In this document: positions 1 to 8,823 of the stretch, piece by piece
Position numbering within the stretch: the first letter of the stretch is position 1
How the letters are laid out: each line of letters begins with the position of its first letter
NCBI RefSeq assembly: GCF_016863615.1
Contig: NZ_BOPF01000014.1
Location: 62,001 to 126,000, forward strand
Direction: 5' to 3'
Length of the DNA stretch: 64,000 nt
DNA from: Virgisporangium aliadipatigenens
Lineage (GTDB): Bacteria > Actinomycetota > Actinomycetes > Mycobacteriales > Micromonosporaceae
Notes under the pieces: model-generated
Told to the model about the DNA's origin: nothing
The model's input: the letters and a program-made list of their open reading frames with translations, nothing else
The model's database searches: none
Translations under genes and position numbers: made by a program

Positions 1-1
1 G

Positions 2-346
2 CTGCCCGCGATGTACCTGATCGACCGCGACATCGCGTTCGCCGACAACCTCAGGGAGACCCGCGAGAAGGCCGACGACCTCTGGGCGGGCGTCCTGGAC
101 GCGCTCGCGGCGACGGTGACCGACGACCGCCCGCAGCTCGTGCTCAACCACCGCAACCCGCTCGTGCGCCGGATGACCACGGTCAGCGACCCGCACCTGG
201 TGGCCCTCGCCGTCCAGGCGCTGTACGGCCAGGCCCTCCTGCTCGGCCACCACCCCCTGCGTCCCGCGGACTCCGCGCTGCTCAACGGTTCCTTCCTGGG
301 CCTGCTCGAGCGGGCCGTCCCCGACGGGAAAGACGACCCGAAATGA
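2..346 (+). CDS. HSP90-family chaperone, C-terminal end (5' partial)
   Basis: The reading frame is open from the first bases of the window, so only the last ~115 residues are present. The segment AVQALYGQALLLGHHPLRP followed by a leucine-rich tail resembles the C-terminus of the HSP90-like proteins that many actinomycetes encode beside TPR proteins. The ATPase and middle domains lie outside the window, so the assignment rests on this tail and on the TPR neighbours (TPR proteins are classical HSP90 partners, established knowledge). The stop codon overlaps the start of the next gene by an ATGA, suggesting translational coupling. The internal ATG at 11 is unlikely to be the true start. Confidence 0.6.
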   Translation: MPAMYLIDRDIAFADNLRETREKADDLWAGVLDALAATVTDDRPQLVLNHRNPLVRRMTTVSDPHLVALAVQALYGQALLLGHHPLRPADSALLNGSFLGLLERAVPDGKDDPK

Positions 347-3165
347 CAACTCCCGAGCAGGTCCACCGGCTGATCCAGCAGTGCTGGGAGGCGCCGTACG
401 GCGCGGGCCAGATCGCGCTGGCCGACGAGGCGATCCGGCACGCCGACGCGCTCGGCGACCCGGCGCTGCAGTTCGAGGCGCGGCTCGCCGGCACCGAGGC
501 GTACCAGATGGGCGGCGAACCGGCGAAGACGTTCGTCACCTTCTCCTGGTGCCTCGCCGAGTACGACCGCAACCCGGGCCGCTTCGGCGCCCGCGAGGAC
601 GGGCTGCTGCGCTGGTACTTCAAGTGGGTCGCCGGCTCGCTGTGCCGCTTCCCCGAGGTGCCGCTGGAGCGCACCTACGCCGTCCTCGACGACATGGAAC
701 GCCGCTACCGCCTCGGCGGCCACAGCATGCACGCCGTCTACCAGCACCGTTGGCTGATCGCCAACCACATCGGCGACGTCGCGGCCGCCAACGACTGGTA
801 CGAACGCTGGACCACCGCACCGCGCGACGAGAACTCCGACTGCGCCGGCTGCGACCCGACCGACCGCGTCGAGCACCTCGCCGACACCGGCCGGTACGAG
901 GAGGCGGTCGCGCTCGCCGAGCCGGTGCTGGGCGGCCAGCTCACCTGCGCCGAGCAGCCGCAGGCGATCCTCACCTCGCTGATGCTGCCCTACCTGCACA
1001 CCGGCCGGGTCGACGAGGCCCGCGACGCGCACATCCGGGCCTACCGGGCGCACCGGCACCAGCGTTCCGACCTCGCGTCGATCGCCGATCACGTGCTGTT
1101 CTGCGGCCTCACCGGCAACGAGGCGCGCGGGCTGGAGCTGATCGACCGGCACCTGGACTGGCTGGAGAAGGCGCCCTCGCCCTACGCCGAGCTGGAGTTC
1201 GCCTCGGCCGCGGCGTTCGTGCTGCGCCGGCCGCAGGTGCGGGAGCTGCGGTTCCGCGACGCCACCGCGGGCGAGCTGGGCGACGCGCTCGCCGCCCGTT
1301 CCCGCGATCTGGCGGAACGCTTCGACCGCCGCAACGGCACCTCGCACCAGGGTGACCGGTTGCGGGAACGACTCGACGCCGAGCCCCTCGTCGCGCACCT
1401 CGCACTCAGCGCGGTGGCCCGCGCGGTGGCCTCCGGAGTGGCGACGTCCGCGCCGCGCCCGGCACCGGTGACGGCCCCCGACGACCCGGCCGAACTGCTG
1501 GACCTCATCGACCAGGTGCACCGCGCCGGCCCGCCGGAACGCGCCGAGCAGCTGCTCAACACGCTCGACGCCCGCCACCCGGACCTGCCGCCGCTGCTGG
1601 CCGCCCGCCGCGCCGACGAACGCGCCCGTTGGCTCGCCAACGCCGGCCGCATGACGGAGGCGGAGCACGAGTGGGACGCCGCGGTCGCCGGCTACCGCGC
1701 GGCCGGTGACGAACGCCGCCTGTACACCGCGCAGGCCCGGCTCGGCCTCATGTACTGCGTGACCGAACGGGTCGACGACGGGCTGGCCCTGGTCACCGAC
1801 GCGAGCGGCTACGCCGACCGGCACGGCGACGCCGAGTACCGGGCCAGCGCACACCTGCGCCGCTGCGACGCCCTGATGGCGGCCGAACGCTTCGACGAGG
1901 CGCTGACCGCCGTCGACGTGGTGCTGTCGCTGGCCGGCCCGGGGGACACCTCGTCGGACGGCGACGTCGACCGGCTGATGGTCGAGGCGCTCGCCCGCCG
2001 GGCACACCTGCTGCACGAGAGCGACCGGACGGCCGACGCCCTCATCGCCGCCGCCCAGGCCCGCGAACTGGGCCGCACGCTCGGCGCCGGCGACACGGCC
2101 GCGGTGGCGGCGTTCCAGCACGGCGAACTGCTCCTGGCCACGGACGACAACGAGGCGGCCGCGGCCGCGTTCGCCGAGGCGATCGCCCTGGGGGCCAGCG
2201 GCGGCATGCGCTTCGCGGCCCACGCCAACCGGGGCAAGGCGTTGAGCGCCGCCGGCCATGCGTCGACCGCCGTCGAGGAACTGGTCGAGGGCGTCGCCGG
2301 GTTCGTCGGCGCGGGGGCCACCGGCCCGGCCGCCTATGCGCGGTTCGACCTGGCGATCGCGTACCACCGCAGCGGGCAGCACCTCGAAGCGGCCGAGATC
2401 GGCGAGGAGGCGGTGCACGCGCTGGACTCCGTCGGTGCCGCGGACGCCGCCGACCGGTGCCGGTACCTGCTCTCCTACGTGTATCGCGCGCTCGACGAGC
2501 CGGAGCAGGCGCTCACCCAGCTGGCCGAGCTGGCGCGCCGGTTGGACGGGTTCGACAACCTCGGTGCCCGCGGGCAGATGCTCGAAGAGGCCGGCCAGAT
2601 CATGTACCGCCGCGACCAGGACGTGGAGGCGGCGGAGAAGTTCGGCGAGGCCGCCGCTGCCTATGGCCGGGCCGGCGCGATCCTCGACGAGGCGCGCGCG
2701 GTTCGCTGGCAGGCACTCTCGCTGCGCTGGGCGGAACGCCCCGACGACGCGCTGTCCGCGATCGCCCGCGCCGATGCGCTGTTGGCCGCGGCGGCCGAGG
2801 GAACGGCCGCGGACGAGCCGGCGCTGCGCTACGAGCTGGCCATGCTCGGCTACGACGCGGCGCGCGTGCTCATCGGCGCGGAGCAGCTGCCCGAGGCCCT
2901 CGACCGGGTGCGGCCGGTGGCGGAGCGGTTCCGCGAGATCGAGGCGTACGGCGAGGCGCTGCAGGCCGACCTGCTGCAGGGCGAGGTGCTGCTGCGCATG
3001 GGCCGGGCCGAGGAGGCCGAGCCGCTGGTGCGTTCGGCGCTCGGTGCGGCTCCCCGCGACACCGACCTCGCCCAGAACGCGGCCTGGCTGCTCGCGGAGT
3101 CCCTGGAGGGCCAGGGGCGTTCCGACGAGGCGGCCGAGGTGCGCAAGGAGTACGGCCTGGACTGA
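343..3165 (+). CDS. large tetratricopeptide-repeat protein
   Basis: The 940-residue protein is almost entirely helical, with repeated A-x-x-G/A-x-x-x-x-A patterns such as AEHEWDAAVAGYRAAGD and repeats running to EAAEVRKEYGLD at the end, as in TPR solenoids. No signal peptide, membrane segment or catalytic domain is visible. A DCAGCDP motif near residue 165 is the only Cys pair that stands out. It starts at an ATG overlapping the stop of the HSP90-like gene, and its own stop overlaps the next start. The probable role is a protein-interaction scaffold or co-chaperone of the HSP90-like protein (inference from context). Confidence 0.85.
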   Translation: MTTPEQVHRLIQQCWEAPYGAGQIALADEAIRHADALGDPALQFEARLAGTEAYQMGGEPAKTFVTFSWCLAEYDRNPGRFGAREDGLLRWYFKWVAGSLCRFPEVPLERTYAVLDDMERRYRLGGHSMHAVYQHRWLIANHIGDVAAANDWYERWTTAPRDENSDCAGCDPTDRVEHLADTGRYEEAVALAEPVLGGQLTCAEQPQAILTSLMLPYLHTGRVDEARDAHIRAYRAHRHQRSDLASIADHVLFCGLTGNEARGLELIDRHLDWLEKAPSPYAELEFASAAAFVLRRPQVRELRFRDATAGELGDALAARSRDLAERFDRRNGTSHQGDRLRERLDAEPLVAHLALSAVARAVASGVATSAPRPAPVTAPDDPAELLDLIDQVHRAGPPERAEQLLNTLDARHPDLPPLLAARRADERARWLANAGRMTEAEHEWDAAVAGYRAAGDERRLYTAQARLGLMYCVTERVDDGLALVTDASGYADRHGDAEYRASAHLRRCDALMAAERFDEALTAVDVVLSLAGPGDTSSDGDVDRLMVEALARRAHLLHESDRTADALIAAAQARELGRTLGAGDTAAVAAFQHGELLLATDDNEAAAAAFAEAIALGASGGMRFAAHANRGKALSAAGHASTAVEELVEGVAGFVGAGATGPAAYARFDLAIAYHRSGQHLEAAEIGEEAVHALDSVGAADAADRCRYLLSYVYRALDEPEQALTQLAELARRLDGFDNLGARGQMLEEAGQIMYRRDQDVEAAEKFGEAAAAYGRAGAILDEARAVRWQALSLRWAERPDDALSAIARADALLAAAAEGTAADEPALRYELAMLGYDAARVLIGAEQLPEALDRVRPVAERFREIEAYGEALQADLLQGEVLLRMGRAEEAEPLVRSALGAAPRDTDLAQNAAWLLAESLEGQGRSDEAAEVRKEYGLD

Positions 3166-4169
3166 TGGCGTTCATCATCGGGTTCGCGGTGCTCGTCGTC
3201 GGGGCGGTCGGCTGGCTGGTCTGGCGATCGCGGCACGGCACCCGGCTGCTCGACGACATCAACGCCGACGAACTGCACGCCGGGTACCTGGCCGCGTGCA
3301 GCCTCGCCGACGCGGGTGACCTGGAGGCCGCGGCCGGCCGGTTCGAGTCCGCGCTCGCCGACTCGGTGCGCATCCACGGCGCGGCGGATCCGTTCACACT
3401 GGAGCTCATGGGTCTGCTCGCGGCGGTCCGGGTCGGCACGGGCGACCTCGACGATGCTCTCGACCTGCGCGAACGCGCCCACGCGGCGGCGCCGGAGGGC
3501 GTGGGCCGGATCTCTGCGACCCTCGACCTGGCGGCGGTCCGGCTGATGCGCCGCGACCTCGCCGATGCCCACCGCCTCTACCGCGACGCGCTGGACGCCG
3601 CCCGCGCCCAGCTGGACGGCATGCACCCCGAGGTCGGCGCCGCCTTGGTCGGGCTGGCCCGGGCGTCGGCCGCGCAGGGCGACACCGAGGCGGCGGTCCT
3701 GCTGCTCGCGGAGGCCGCCGAGCACCACGTCGCCACGGTCGGCATCGACCATCCCGACCGGGTGGCGGCGGCCCGCGACCATTCCCTGCTGGCGGCCGGC
3801 TCGGTGACGGGCGCGGAACTGGCCCGCGGCGACCTGCTGGTGGCCCGCGCGCTGCGCACGGAGGCCCTCGCCGAGGCCGAACGCCGCCACGGCGAGGACC
3901 ACCGCGAGACGGTCATCGCGTTGAACGCGCTCGGCGAGGTGCTGCGCGAGCTGCGGGACACCCGCGCGGCGTACCGCGCCTTCGAACGGGCCAGTGCGAT
4001 TTGTACGCATCTGCCCGGCGGCCCCCACCGGGAGGCGCTGGTGGCGGACCATTGCCTGGTGCGGGTGATGCTGACCCAGGGCGATGCCCGGAGCGCGGCC
4101 GAGGTGCTGCTGGACCTGCCCGCGCCACCCGAGTACAAGGCATGGGTGGAAGCGCGGGCCGCGGAGTGA
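3165..4169 (+). CDS. membrane-anchored TPR protein
   Basis: It starts at the ATG that shares bases with the TGA of the preceding TPR gene. The 334-residue product opens with a hydrophobic segment (FIIGFAVLVVGAVGWLVW) followed by basic residues, so an N-in membrane anchor is likely. The rest is TPR-like: repeated YLAACSLADAGDLEAAAGRFE-type units, including a kinesin-light-chain-like pattern (HRETVIALNALGEVLREL). It is the third member of an overlapping HSP90/TPR/TPR/YezG-like operon. The specific function is unknown; it could hold the cytoplasmic TPR/HSP90 pair at the membrane. Confidence 0.8.
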   Translation: MAFIIGFAVLVVGAVGWLVWRSRHGTRLLDDINADELHAGYLAACSLADAGDLEAAAGRFESALADSVRIHGAADPFTLELMGLLAAVRVGTGDLDDALDLRERAHAAAPEGVGRISATLDLAAVRLMRRDLADAHRLYRDALDAARAQLDGMHPEVGAALVGLARASAAQGDTEAAVLLLAEAAEHHVATVGIDHPDRVAAARDHSLLAAGSVTGAELARGDLLVARALRTEALAEAERRHGEDHRETVIALNALGEVLRELRDTRAAYRAFERASAICTHLPGGPHREALVADHCLVRVMLTQGDARSAAEVLLDLPAPPEYKAWVEARAAE

Positions 4170-4513
4170 CGGCCGCGCACGACGAGCGGCAACGCGCACT
4201 GGTCGAGCGGATCGCGGCGATCCTGGCGGCCCTGATGCCCGAGGACGCCGTCCGGATCCGCGCCGACGGCGAGCTGGCCGAATCGAACGCGGGTGTCGCG
4301 TTCGACTGGGTGACCGACTCCGGCGCCGTCGGGGCCTTTCCCTTCGACGATCAGCCCTTCGAGGCGGTCATCGAAATGAGCGACGCGTTCGTGGCGTTGC
4401 GGGACGCGACGGTGGCCGCCGGGCAGGAGGAGTGGTCGGGTATCGCCTTCACGCTGGAGCGCGACGGTCGTTTCGACGTCGAACTTCGCTACGCCGACCG
4501 AACCGCAACCTGA
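4166..4513 (+). CDS. YezG-like (DUF600/immunity-type) small protein
   Basis: A 115-residue protein starting at a GTG that overlaps the previous stop. An N-terminal helix with L-x-x-x-I-A-x-I-L-x-x-L-M-P and a C-terminal segment Q-E-E-W-S-G-x-x-F-T-L-x-x-D-G-R-F-D-V match the layout of the YezG/DUF600 family as I know it (Q-E-A-W-x-x-F-T-L, G-K-F-x-x-D). In Bacillus, YezG is the antitoxin of a polymorphic nuclease toxin. No toxin gene is seen beside it, so here it is either an orphan immunity protein or a domesticated partner of the HSP90/TPR cluster. Its stop codon lies inside the palindromic operator before tetR. Confidence 0.65.
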   Translation: MTAAHDERQRALVERIAAILAALMPEDAVRIRADGELAESNAGVAFDWVTDSGAVGAFPFDDQPFEAVIEMSDAFVALRDATVAAGQEEWSGIAFTLERDGRFDVELRYADRTAT

Positions 4514-4526
4514 ACGAGCGTTCAGG
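4509..4526. promoter_or_regulatory. TetR-type palindromic operator, copy 1
   Basis: CCTGAACG-AG-CGTTCAGG: two perfect 8-base arms around a 2-base centre, overlapping the stop codon of the upstream gene and lying about 30 bases before the TetR start. The same palindrome (centre AT) recurs at 10846. A TAGGGT -10-like hexamer at 4545-4550 is only 7 bases from the GTG start, so the tetR mRNA may be leaderless. The natural reading is autoregulation by the adjacent TetR protein. Confidence 0.75.
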
Positions 4527-4557
4527 CCGGGCATCGATCGGCGGTAGGGTGTCTCCC

Positions 4558-5142
4558 GTGACTGTGGACGCCCCCGGAACGACCCCTCGTCGGAGGTCGC
4601 GTCGCGACGAGATCCTGGAGATCGCCGTCGGCCTTTTCGCCGCGCGCGGATACCACGGCGTGTCGATGGACGACATCGGTGCCGCCGCCGGGGTGACCGG
4701 CCCGGCGCTGTACCACCACTTCGCCGGCAAGGAGGCGATGCTGATCGCCGCGCTGATCCCGGTCAGCGAGCGGCTGCTCGCCGGCGGTCGGCAGCGGGTC
4801 GAGGCGCATCCGGACGACCCGGCGGCGGCGCTGGCGGCCCTGGTCGACTTCCACGTCGAGTTCGCGCTGGAGGATCAGGCGGTCATCGCCCTGCACCTGC
4901 ACGAGTTGGACCGCCTGCCGGAGGAGCCGCGGCGCCGGATCCGGCAGCTGCAGCGGGCGTACGTGGAGGAGTGGGTGGAGTTACTGACGCGTTTACGTGA
5001 TCTTTCACCCGAGGAGGCCCGTGTGGTGGCGCATGCGGCGTTCGGCCTGATGAACTCGACGCCGTTCATCGGGCCCGAAGTGACCCGCGAACGCCGTGCG
5101 CAACTGCTGCGGACGGCAAGCCTGGCGGCACTGCACGGCTAA
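4558..5142 (+). CDS. TetR-family transcriptional regulator of the acyl-CoA catabolic genes
   Basis: A 194-residue protein with a classical N-terminal TetR helix-turn-helix at roughly residues 17-63: R-D-E-I-L-E-I-A-x-x-L-F-A-A-R-G-Y-H-G-V-S-M-D-D-I, then A-G-V-T-G-P-A-L-Y-H-H-F-A-G-K-E. The C-terminal two thirds are the variable ligand and dimer domain. It starts at a GTG without a clear ribosome site, consistent with a leaderless transcript. The palindromes at 4509 and 10846 flank the biotin carboxylase/HMG-CoA lyase and carboxyltransferase/dehydrogenase pairs, so it probably represses both and is induced by a short or branched acyl-CoA or its acid (inference). The stop is 73 bases before the biotin carboxylase gene, so co-transcription is possible. 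Confidence 0.9.
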   Translation: MTVDAPGTTPRRRSRRDEILEIAVGLFAARGYHGVSMDDIGAAAGVTGPALYHHFAGKEAMLIAALIPVSERLLAGGRQRVEAHPDDPAAALAALVDFHVEFALEDQAVIALHLHELDRLPEEPRRRIRQLQRAYVEEWVELLTRLRDLSPEEARVVAHAAFGLMNSTPFIGPEVTRERRAQLLRTASLAALHG

Positions 5143-5149
5143 CCTGCCG

Positions 5150-5193
5150 TTATCCACAGGCTGTTAGTGCTTATACCCACAGAGTTATCCACA
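5150..5193. promoter_or_regulatory. cluster of DnaA-box-like sequences
   Basis: Two perfect TTATCCACA nonamers at 5150-5158 and 5185-5193, both followed by GG or GGTG, with a third imperfect copy (TTATACCCACA) at 5171-5181 between them. All are on the same strand, in the short spacer between tetR and the biotin carboxylase gene. TTATCCACA is the consensus DnaA box (established). Whether DnaA binds here, and whether it matters for replication or transcription, is unknown; no AT-rich unwinding element or dnaA/dnaN gene is present. Confidence 0.5.
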
Positions 5194-5215
5194 GGTGTGT
5201 AGAAAGGGAGCGCGC

Positions 5216-6568
5216 ATGATCGAGTCACTCCTCGTCGCCAACCGAGGGGAGATCGCCCGCCGGGTGATCCGGACGGCGCGCCGGCTCGGCATCCGCACCG
5301 TTGCGGTGTACTCGGAGGCGGACGCTGACCTTCCCTTCGTTCGTGAGGCCGATGACGCCACGCCGATCGGGTCCCCCAATCCGGTACAAAGTTACCGTAA
5401 CCCGGAAGTAATTCTCAATGCGGCCAAATCGGCAGGAGTGGCGGCAATTCACCCCGGCTACGGCTTCCTCAGCGAGAACGCCGACTTCGCCCGTTCCGTG
5501 GCGGAGAACGGGCTGATCTGGGTCGGACCCAGCGCGGACGCGATCGCGGCGATGGGCGACAAGATCCAGGCCCGGAACCTCATGGCGGACGCCGGCGTGC
5601 CGGTGGCGCCCGGGACCCGAGAGCCGGCACCAGACCTGGACGCGGCGCTGAAGGCGGCCGAGGCGGTCGGCTACCCGATCATGGTGAAGGCGGCGGCCGG
5701 CGGCGGCGGCATGGGGATGGCCGTGGCGGCCGACCCCGAGGCGCTCGCCGTCGAGTACGAGAAGGTGCGCGGCTTCGCGGAGCGGATGTTCGGCGACGGG
5801 TCGGTGCTGCTGGAGCGCTACTTCCCGCGGGTGCGCCACATCGAGGTGCAGATCCTCGGGCTCAACGACGGCACCGTGGTCGCCCTGGGCGAACGCGAGT
5901 GTTCCGTGCAGCGGCGCAATCAGAAGGTGCTGGAGGAGACGCCGTCGCCGGCGCTCAGTGCGGCGCAGCGCGCGGAGATCCTCGCCGCGGCCGTCAACGC
6001 CGGGCGCGCGGTCGGCTACCGCAACGCCGGCACCGTCGAGTGCCTGTTCGACCCGGAGTCCGGCAAGGCCTACTTCCTGGAGATGAACACCCGTCTCCAG
6101 GTCGAGCACCCGATCACCGAGGCCGTGTTCGGCGTCGACCTGGTCGAGGAGCAGCTGCGGATCGCCTCCGGGCTGGCGCCGACGTTCGGCTCCGCGGTGC
6201 CGGCGCCGAGCGGACACGCCATCGAGCTGCGGGTCAACGCCGAGGACCCGAAGCGGTTCCTGCCCGGGCCGGGTGCGATCACCGCGTGGGTCGAGCCGAC
6301 CGGCGAGGGTGTGCGGGTCGACGCCGGCTACGGGCCGGGCAACGTCGTCACCCCGCACTACGACTCGCTCATGGCCAAGCTGATCGTGCACGCCGGGAGC
6401 CGCGACGCCGCCGTCGAGCGGGCCCGTCAGGCGGTGGCCGGGTTCGAGATCGCCGGGCCCAAGTGCAACCTGCCCTTCTTCACGGAACTGTTCGACAACG
6501 CCGAGTTCCTGAGCGGCGACTACGACACGGGCATCGTGGGACGGATGCGCGCCAAGCCGAAGAAGTAA
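5216..6568 (+). CDS. biotin carboxylase subunit of an acyl-CoA carboxylase (no BCCP domain)
   Basis: A 450-residue AccC-type biotin carboxylase: N-terminal ANRGEIARR, HPGYGFLSEN (79-88), ATP-grasp lysine K158 and glycine loop GGGGMGM (162-168), and the active-site stretch EMNTRLQVEHPITE (289-302). Length equals a stand-alone biotin carboxylase; the C-terminal biotin-carrier domain with its A-M-K-M motif is absent. The ATG at 5216 is chosen over the upstream GTG because AAAGGGAG precedes it at good spacing. It carboxylates biotin on a carrier protein for transfer to an acyl-CoA, probably with the carboxyltransferase at 10884. HMG-CoA lyase follows after 9 bases, which suggests a methylcrotonyl-CoA (leucine) role, though propionyl- or acetyl-CoA carboxylase cannot be excluded. 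Confidence 0.93.
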   Translation: MIESLLVANRGEIARRVIRTARRLGIRTVAVYSEADADLPFVREADDATPIGSPNPVQSYRNPEVILNAAKSAGVAAIHPGYGFLSENADFARSVAENGLIWVGPSADAIAAMGDKIQARNLMADAGVPVAPGTREPAPDLDAALKAAEAVGYPIMVKAAAGGGGMGMAVAADPEALAVEYEKVRGFAERMFGDGSVLLERYFPRVRHIEVQILGLNDGTVVALGERECSVQRRNQKVLEETPSPALSAAQRAEILAAAVNAGRAVGYRNAGTVECLFDPESGKAYFLEMNTRLQVEHPITEAVFGVDLVEEQLRIASGLAPTFGSAVPAPSGHAIELRVNAEDPKRFLPGPGAITAWVEPTGEGVRVDAGYGPGNVVTPHYDSLMAKLIVHAGSRDAAVERARQAVAGFEIAGPKCNLPFFTELFDNAEFLSGDYDTGIVGRMRAKPKK

Positions 6569-6577
6569 GGAGCCGTC

Positions 6578-7486
6578 ATGCAGTTGCCGGAGAAGGTGTC
6601 GATCCGTGAGGTGGGCCCGCGCGACGGCCTCCAGAACGAGGACCCGGTCGCCACGGCCGACAAGGTGCGCCTGCTCGACGCCCTCTCCGGCACCGGCCTG
6701 CGGCGCATCGAGGCGGTCAGCTTCGTGCACCCGAAGGCCATTCCGCAGATGGCGGACGCGGACCAGGTGTGGGCCGCCGCCAAGCCGAACCCGGATGTGC
6801 GGTACTCCGCGCTGGTGCCCAACCTGCGGGGTGCGCGCCGAGCGCTGGAGGCCGGGTTCCGGGAGATCGAGGTGGTGGTGTCCGCCTCCGACACGCACAA
6901 CCGCCGCAACATCAACCGTTCCACCGAGGAATCCCTGGACGACCTCGCCGAACTGATCGCGGCGCTGCACGACGGCGGTGCCTCGGCGGAGGTGATCGTG
7001 GCGACCACATTCGGCTGCCCGTACGAGGGCGACGTGGACCCGGCCCGGGTGGCGGGGATCGTGGACCGCGTGCTGGCCGACGGGGCGGACCGGGTGGCGT
7101 TCGGGGACACGACGGGGATGGCCACGCCGCGGCGCGTGATCGACGTGGTGGACCGGGTGCGGGGCGCCCATCCGGACGTGCCGCTGCTCTTGCACTTCCA
7201 CAACACCCGCGGGGCCGCGCTGGCCAACATCCTGACGGCGCTGCAACTGGGCGTGACGGAGTTCGACGCGAGCGTCGGTGGGCTGGGCGGCTGCCCCTAC
7301 GCGCCCGGTGCCAGCGGCAACGTCGCCACCGAGGAGGTGGTGCACATGCTCCACGACATGGGCGTGGACACCGGTGTCGACCTGTCCGCCCTGATCGACG
7401 TCGCGCGCGAGGCGGAGCGGATCGTGGGCCGCGAACTTCCCTCGGGCGTGCTCCGCGCGGGGCCTCGCGTGCCCGGGTTGGGATAA
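6578..7486 (+). CDS. hydroxymethylglutaryl-CoA lyase
   Basis: A 302-residue TIM-barrel lyase. Family signatures are visible: V-S-I-R-E-V-G-P-R-D-G-L-Q-N-E near the start (metal/substrate Arg-Asp), the SFVHPKAIPQMADAD segment, and the flexible Cys loop G-G-L-G-G-C-P-Y-A-P-G-A-S-G-N near residue 240. It cleaves HMG-CoA to acetoacetate and acetyl-CoA, the last step of leucine breakdown. The start ATG has AAGGAG overlapping the stop of the biotin carboxylase gene, so the two are an operon. It supports assigning the neighbouring carboxylase to methylcrotonyl-CoA. Confidence 0.92.
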   Translation: MQLPEKVSIREVGPRDGLQNEDPVATADKVRLLDALSGTGLRRIEAVSFVHPKAIPQMADADQVWAAAKPNPDVRYSALVPNLRGARRALEAGFREIEVVVSASDTHNRRNINRSTEESLDDLAELIAALHDGGASAEVIVATTFGCPYEGDVDPARVAGIVDRVLADGADRVAFGDTTGMATPRRVIDVVDRVRGAHPDVPLLLHFHNTRGAALANILTALQLGVTEFDASVGGLGGCPYAPGASGNVATEEVVHMLHDMGVDTGVDLSALIDVAREAERIVGRELPSGVLRAGPRVPGLG

Positions 7487-7597
7487 GAAGTCCGTTTTTA
7501 GTACCCGGCAGGCGTGACTTCGGAGCCGGATACCTCGTTCCCTTAAGCGGTACGTTCAGTGACCGCTTCGGCATTACGGGTTAACGAGGGGCTGGCA

Positions 7598-8626
7598 ATG
7601 ACGAGCACGGGGGTCGGACGCGAAGCGCGTGCGGCTCAGCCGTGCCCGCCTGCCGCACATACCCGCGATGCCGGATCCCGGGGCGCGAAGCACACGGGCC
7701 GCTGGGCCCGTTACGCATTGCGGGGCCTGGTGGTGGCCGGGTTCGCCGGGGTCGCCTGGATGTTCGGGTCCGCCATGGCACAGGCCGCGTCGCCGGCCGT
7801 GTCGGAGGGCATGGATCTGGGCGGGGTCACGGAACTGCTGGCCGGAGAGGGGACCGGACGCACCGGCTTCCCGATGTCCGAGCCGCCGACCGTGGGCGAG
7901 CGGAGCGTCGCGGCGTTGCGCGCCGTCGGGGGCACGCGTGCCGTGCCGGGTTCGTCCACTGTGGTCGGTGGGTTCACGGGTTTTTCCAGGGACATCCGCG
8001 CCGCGCTGCCGGTCAGGAAGGCGCAGCCCGCGCCCGTTCCGGCCGATGAGCGGCACGACTCCGGGGCGTCCACGGTGGTTCGCGCCGCCGCGGACCGGGC
8101 TTCCGGGGCCCGTTCGACCGGAGCCCGGACGATCCGGAAGGACCACCGTGCCACGGTGGCCAGCGGTAAGAAGAGCGCCCGAGCGAAGGGCGACCGCGGC
8201 TCCGCGCCGGCCTCCGTGGCCGGCCGCGCCACCGTCGAGCAGCCGTCGGCCGATGTCGGGACCGCAGTGCCAGCGGTCTCGCGAACGTCGGTCGAGCGGC
8301 GCCCGGCGGCGGGTGGAGCCACCGCGCGGCGTGCGGCGGACAGCCGCCCCGCTTCCGGGCCGACCGAAGGGAACCGGTCCCACCCGACCGGGCTCACGGG
8401 GGAGTCGTTGCCGGCGCCAAGCCCTGCGCCGATTCCGGCACCCGCGGGTCCGGTCATGATCGGGACGTCCACCACGACGTCCGGATCCAGTTGGGACGGC
8501 GCCGCCACCGCCGTTCCGACGAGCAGGTTCGCCACCGGCGCGATGGGCCGCGAGTCCGCGGTACCGGCAGCCGATGTCGCGGCCCGGCCTTTGACGGCCC
8601 TGGTCCCGACCGTTTCACCCGACTAG
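7598..8626 (+). CDS. exported low-complexity protein beside the chaplin-like gene
   Basis: A 342-residue protein with a basic N-terminus, one hydrophobic segment near residues 45-67 (YALRGLVVAGFAGVAWMFG) ending in A-M-A-Q-A-A, which suits a long signal peptide or an anchor. The remainder is rich in Ala, Ser, Arg, Pro and Thr without recognisable domains. The ATG at 7598 is preceded by GAGGGG; an in-frame GTG at 7559 has no such site. I do not recognise the family. Its position directly before the multi-chaplin gene suggests a surface or cell-wall role (inference). A hairpin after its stop separates it from that gene. Confidence 0.65.
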   Translation: MTSTGVGREARAAQPCPPAAHTRDAGSRGAKHTGRWARYALRGLVVAGFAGVAWMFGSAMAQAASPAVSEGMDLGGVTELLAGEGTGRTGFPMSEPPTVGERSVAALRAVGGTRAVPGSSTVVGGFTGFSRDIRAALPVRKAQPAPVPADERHDSGASTVVRAAADRASGARSTGARTIRKDHRATVASGKKSARAKGDRGSAPASVAGRATVEQPSADVGTAVPAVSRTSVERRPAAGGATARRAADSRPASGPTEGNRSHPTGLTGESLPAPSPAPIPAPAGPVMIGTSTTTSGSSWDGAATAVPTSRFATGAMGRESAVPAADVAARPLTALVPTVSPD

Positions 8627-8632
8627 CGAGGT

Positions 8633-8657
8633 TCCCTTCCGCACGCCTGCGGAGGGA
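8633..8657 (+). terminator. hairpin after the exported protein gene
   Basis: TCCCT-(T)-CCGCA and TGCGGAGGGA form a ten-pair stem with one bulged T and a 4-base loop, six bases after the stop at 8626. There is no strong T-tract, so this is a likely but not certain terminator. Confidence 0.5.
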
Positions 8658-8823
8658 TCGCCACGCACTGGAATCGCACGTTTGTCGGGCGCACGTCGAC
8701 AGGGACGGACTTCGTACCGACCCGCGCCCACATCCAGGGTGCTCGGGAGGTTAGGCCGGGCACCCGCCGGATCCGGAAACAACTAAAAGCGACATCTCAA
8801 CACTCGAAAGGCACAGCTAACTC

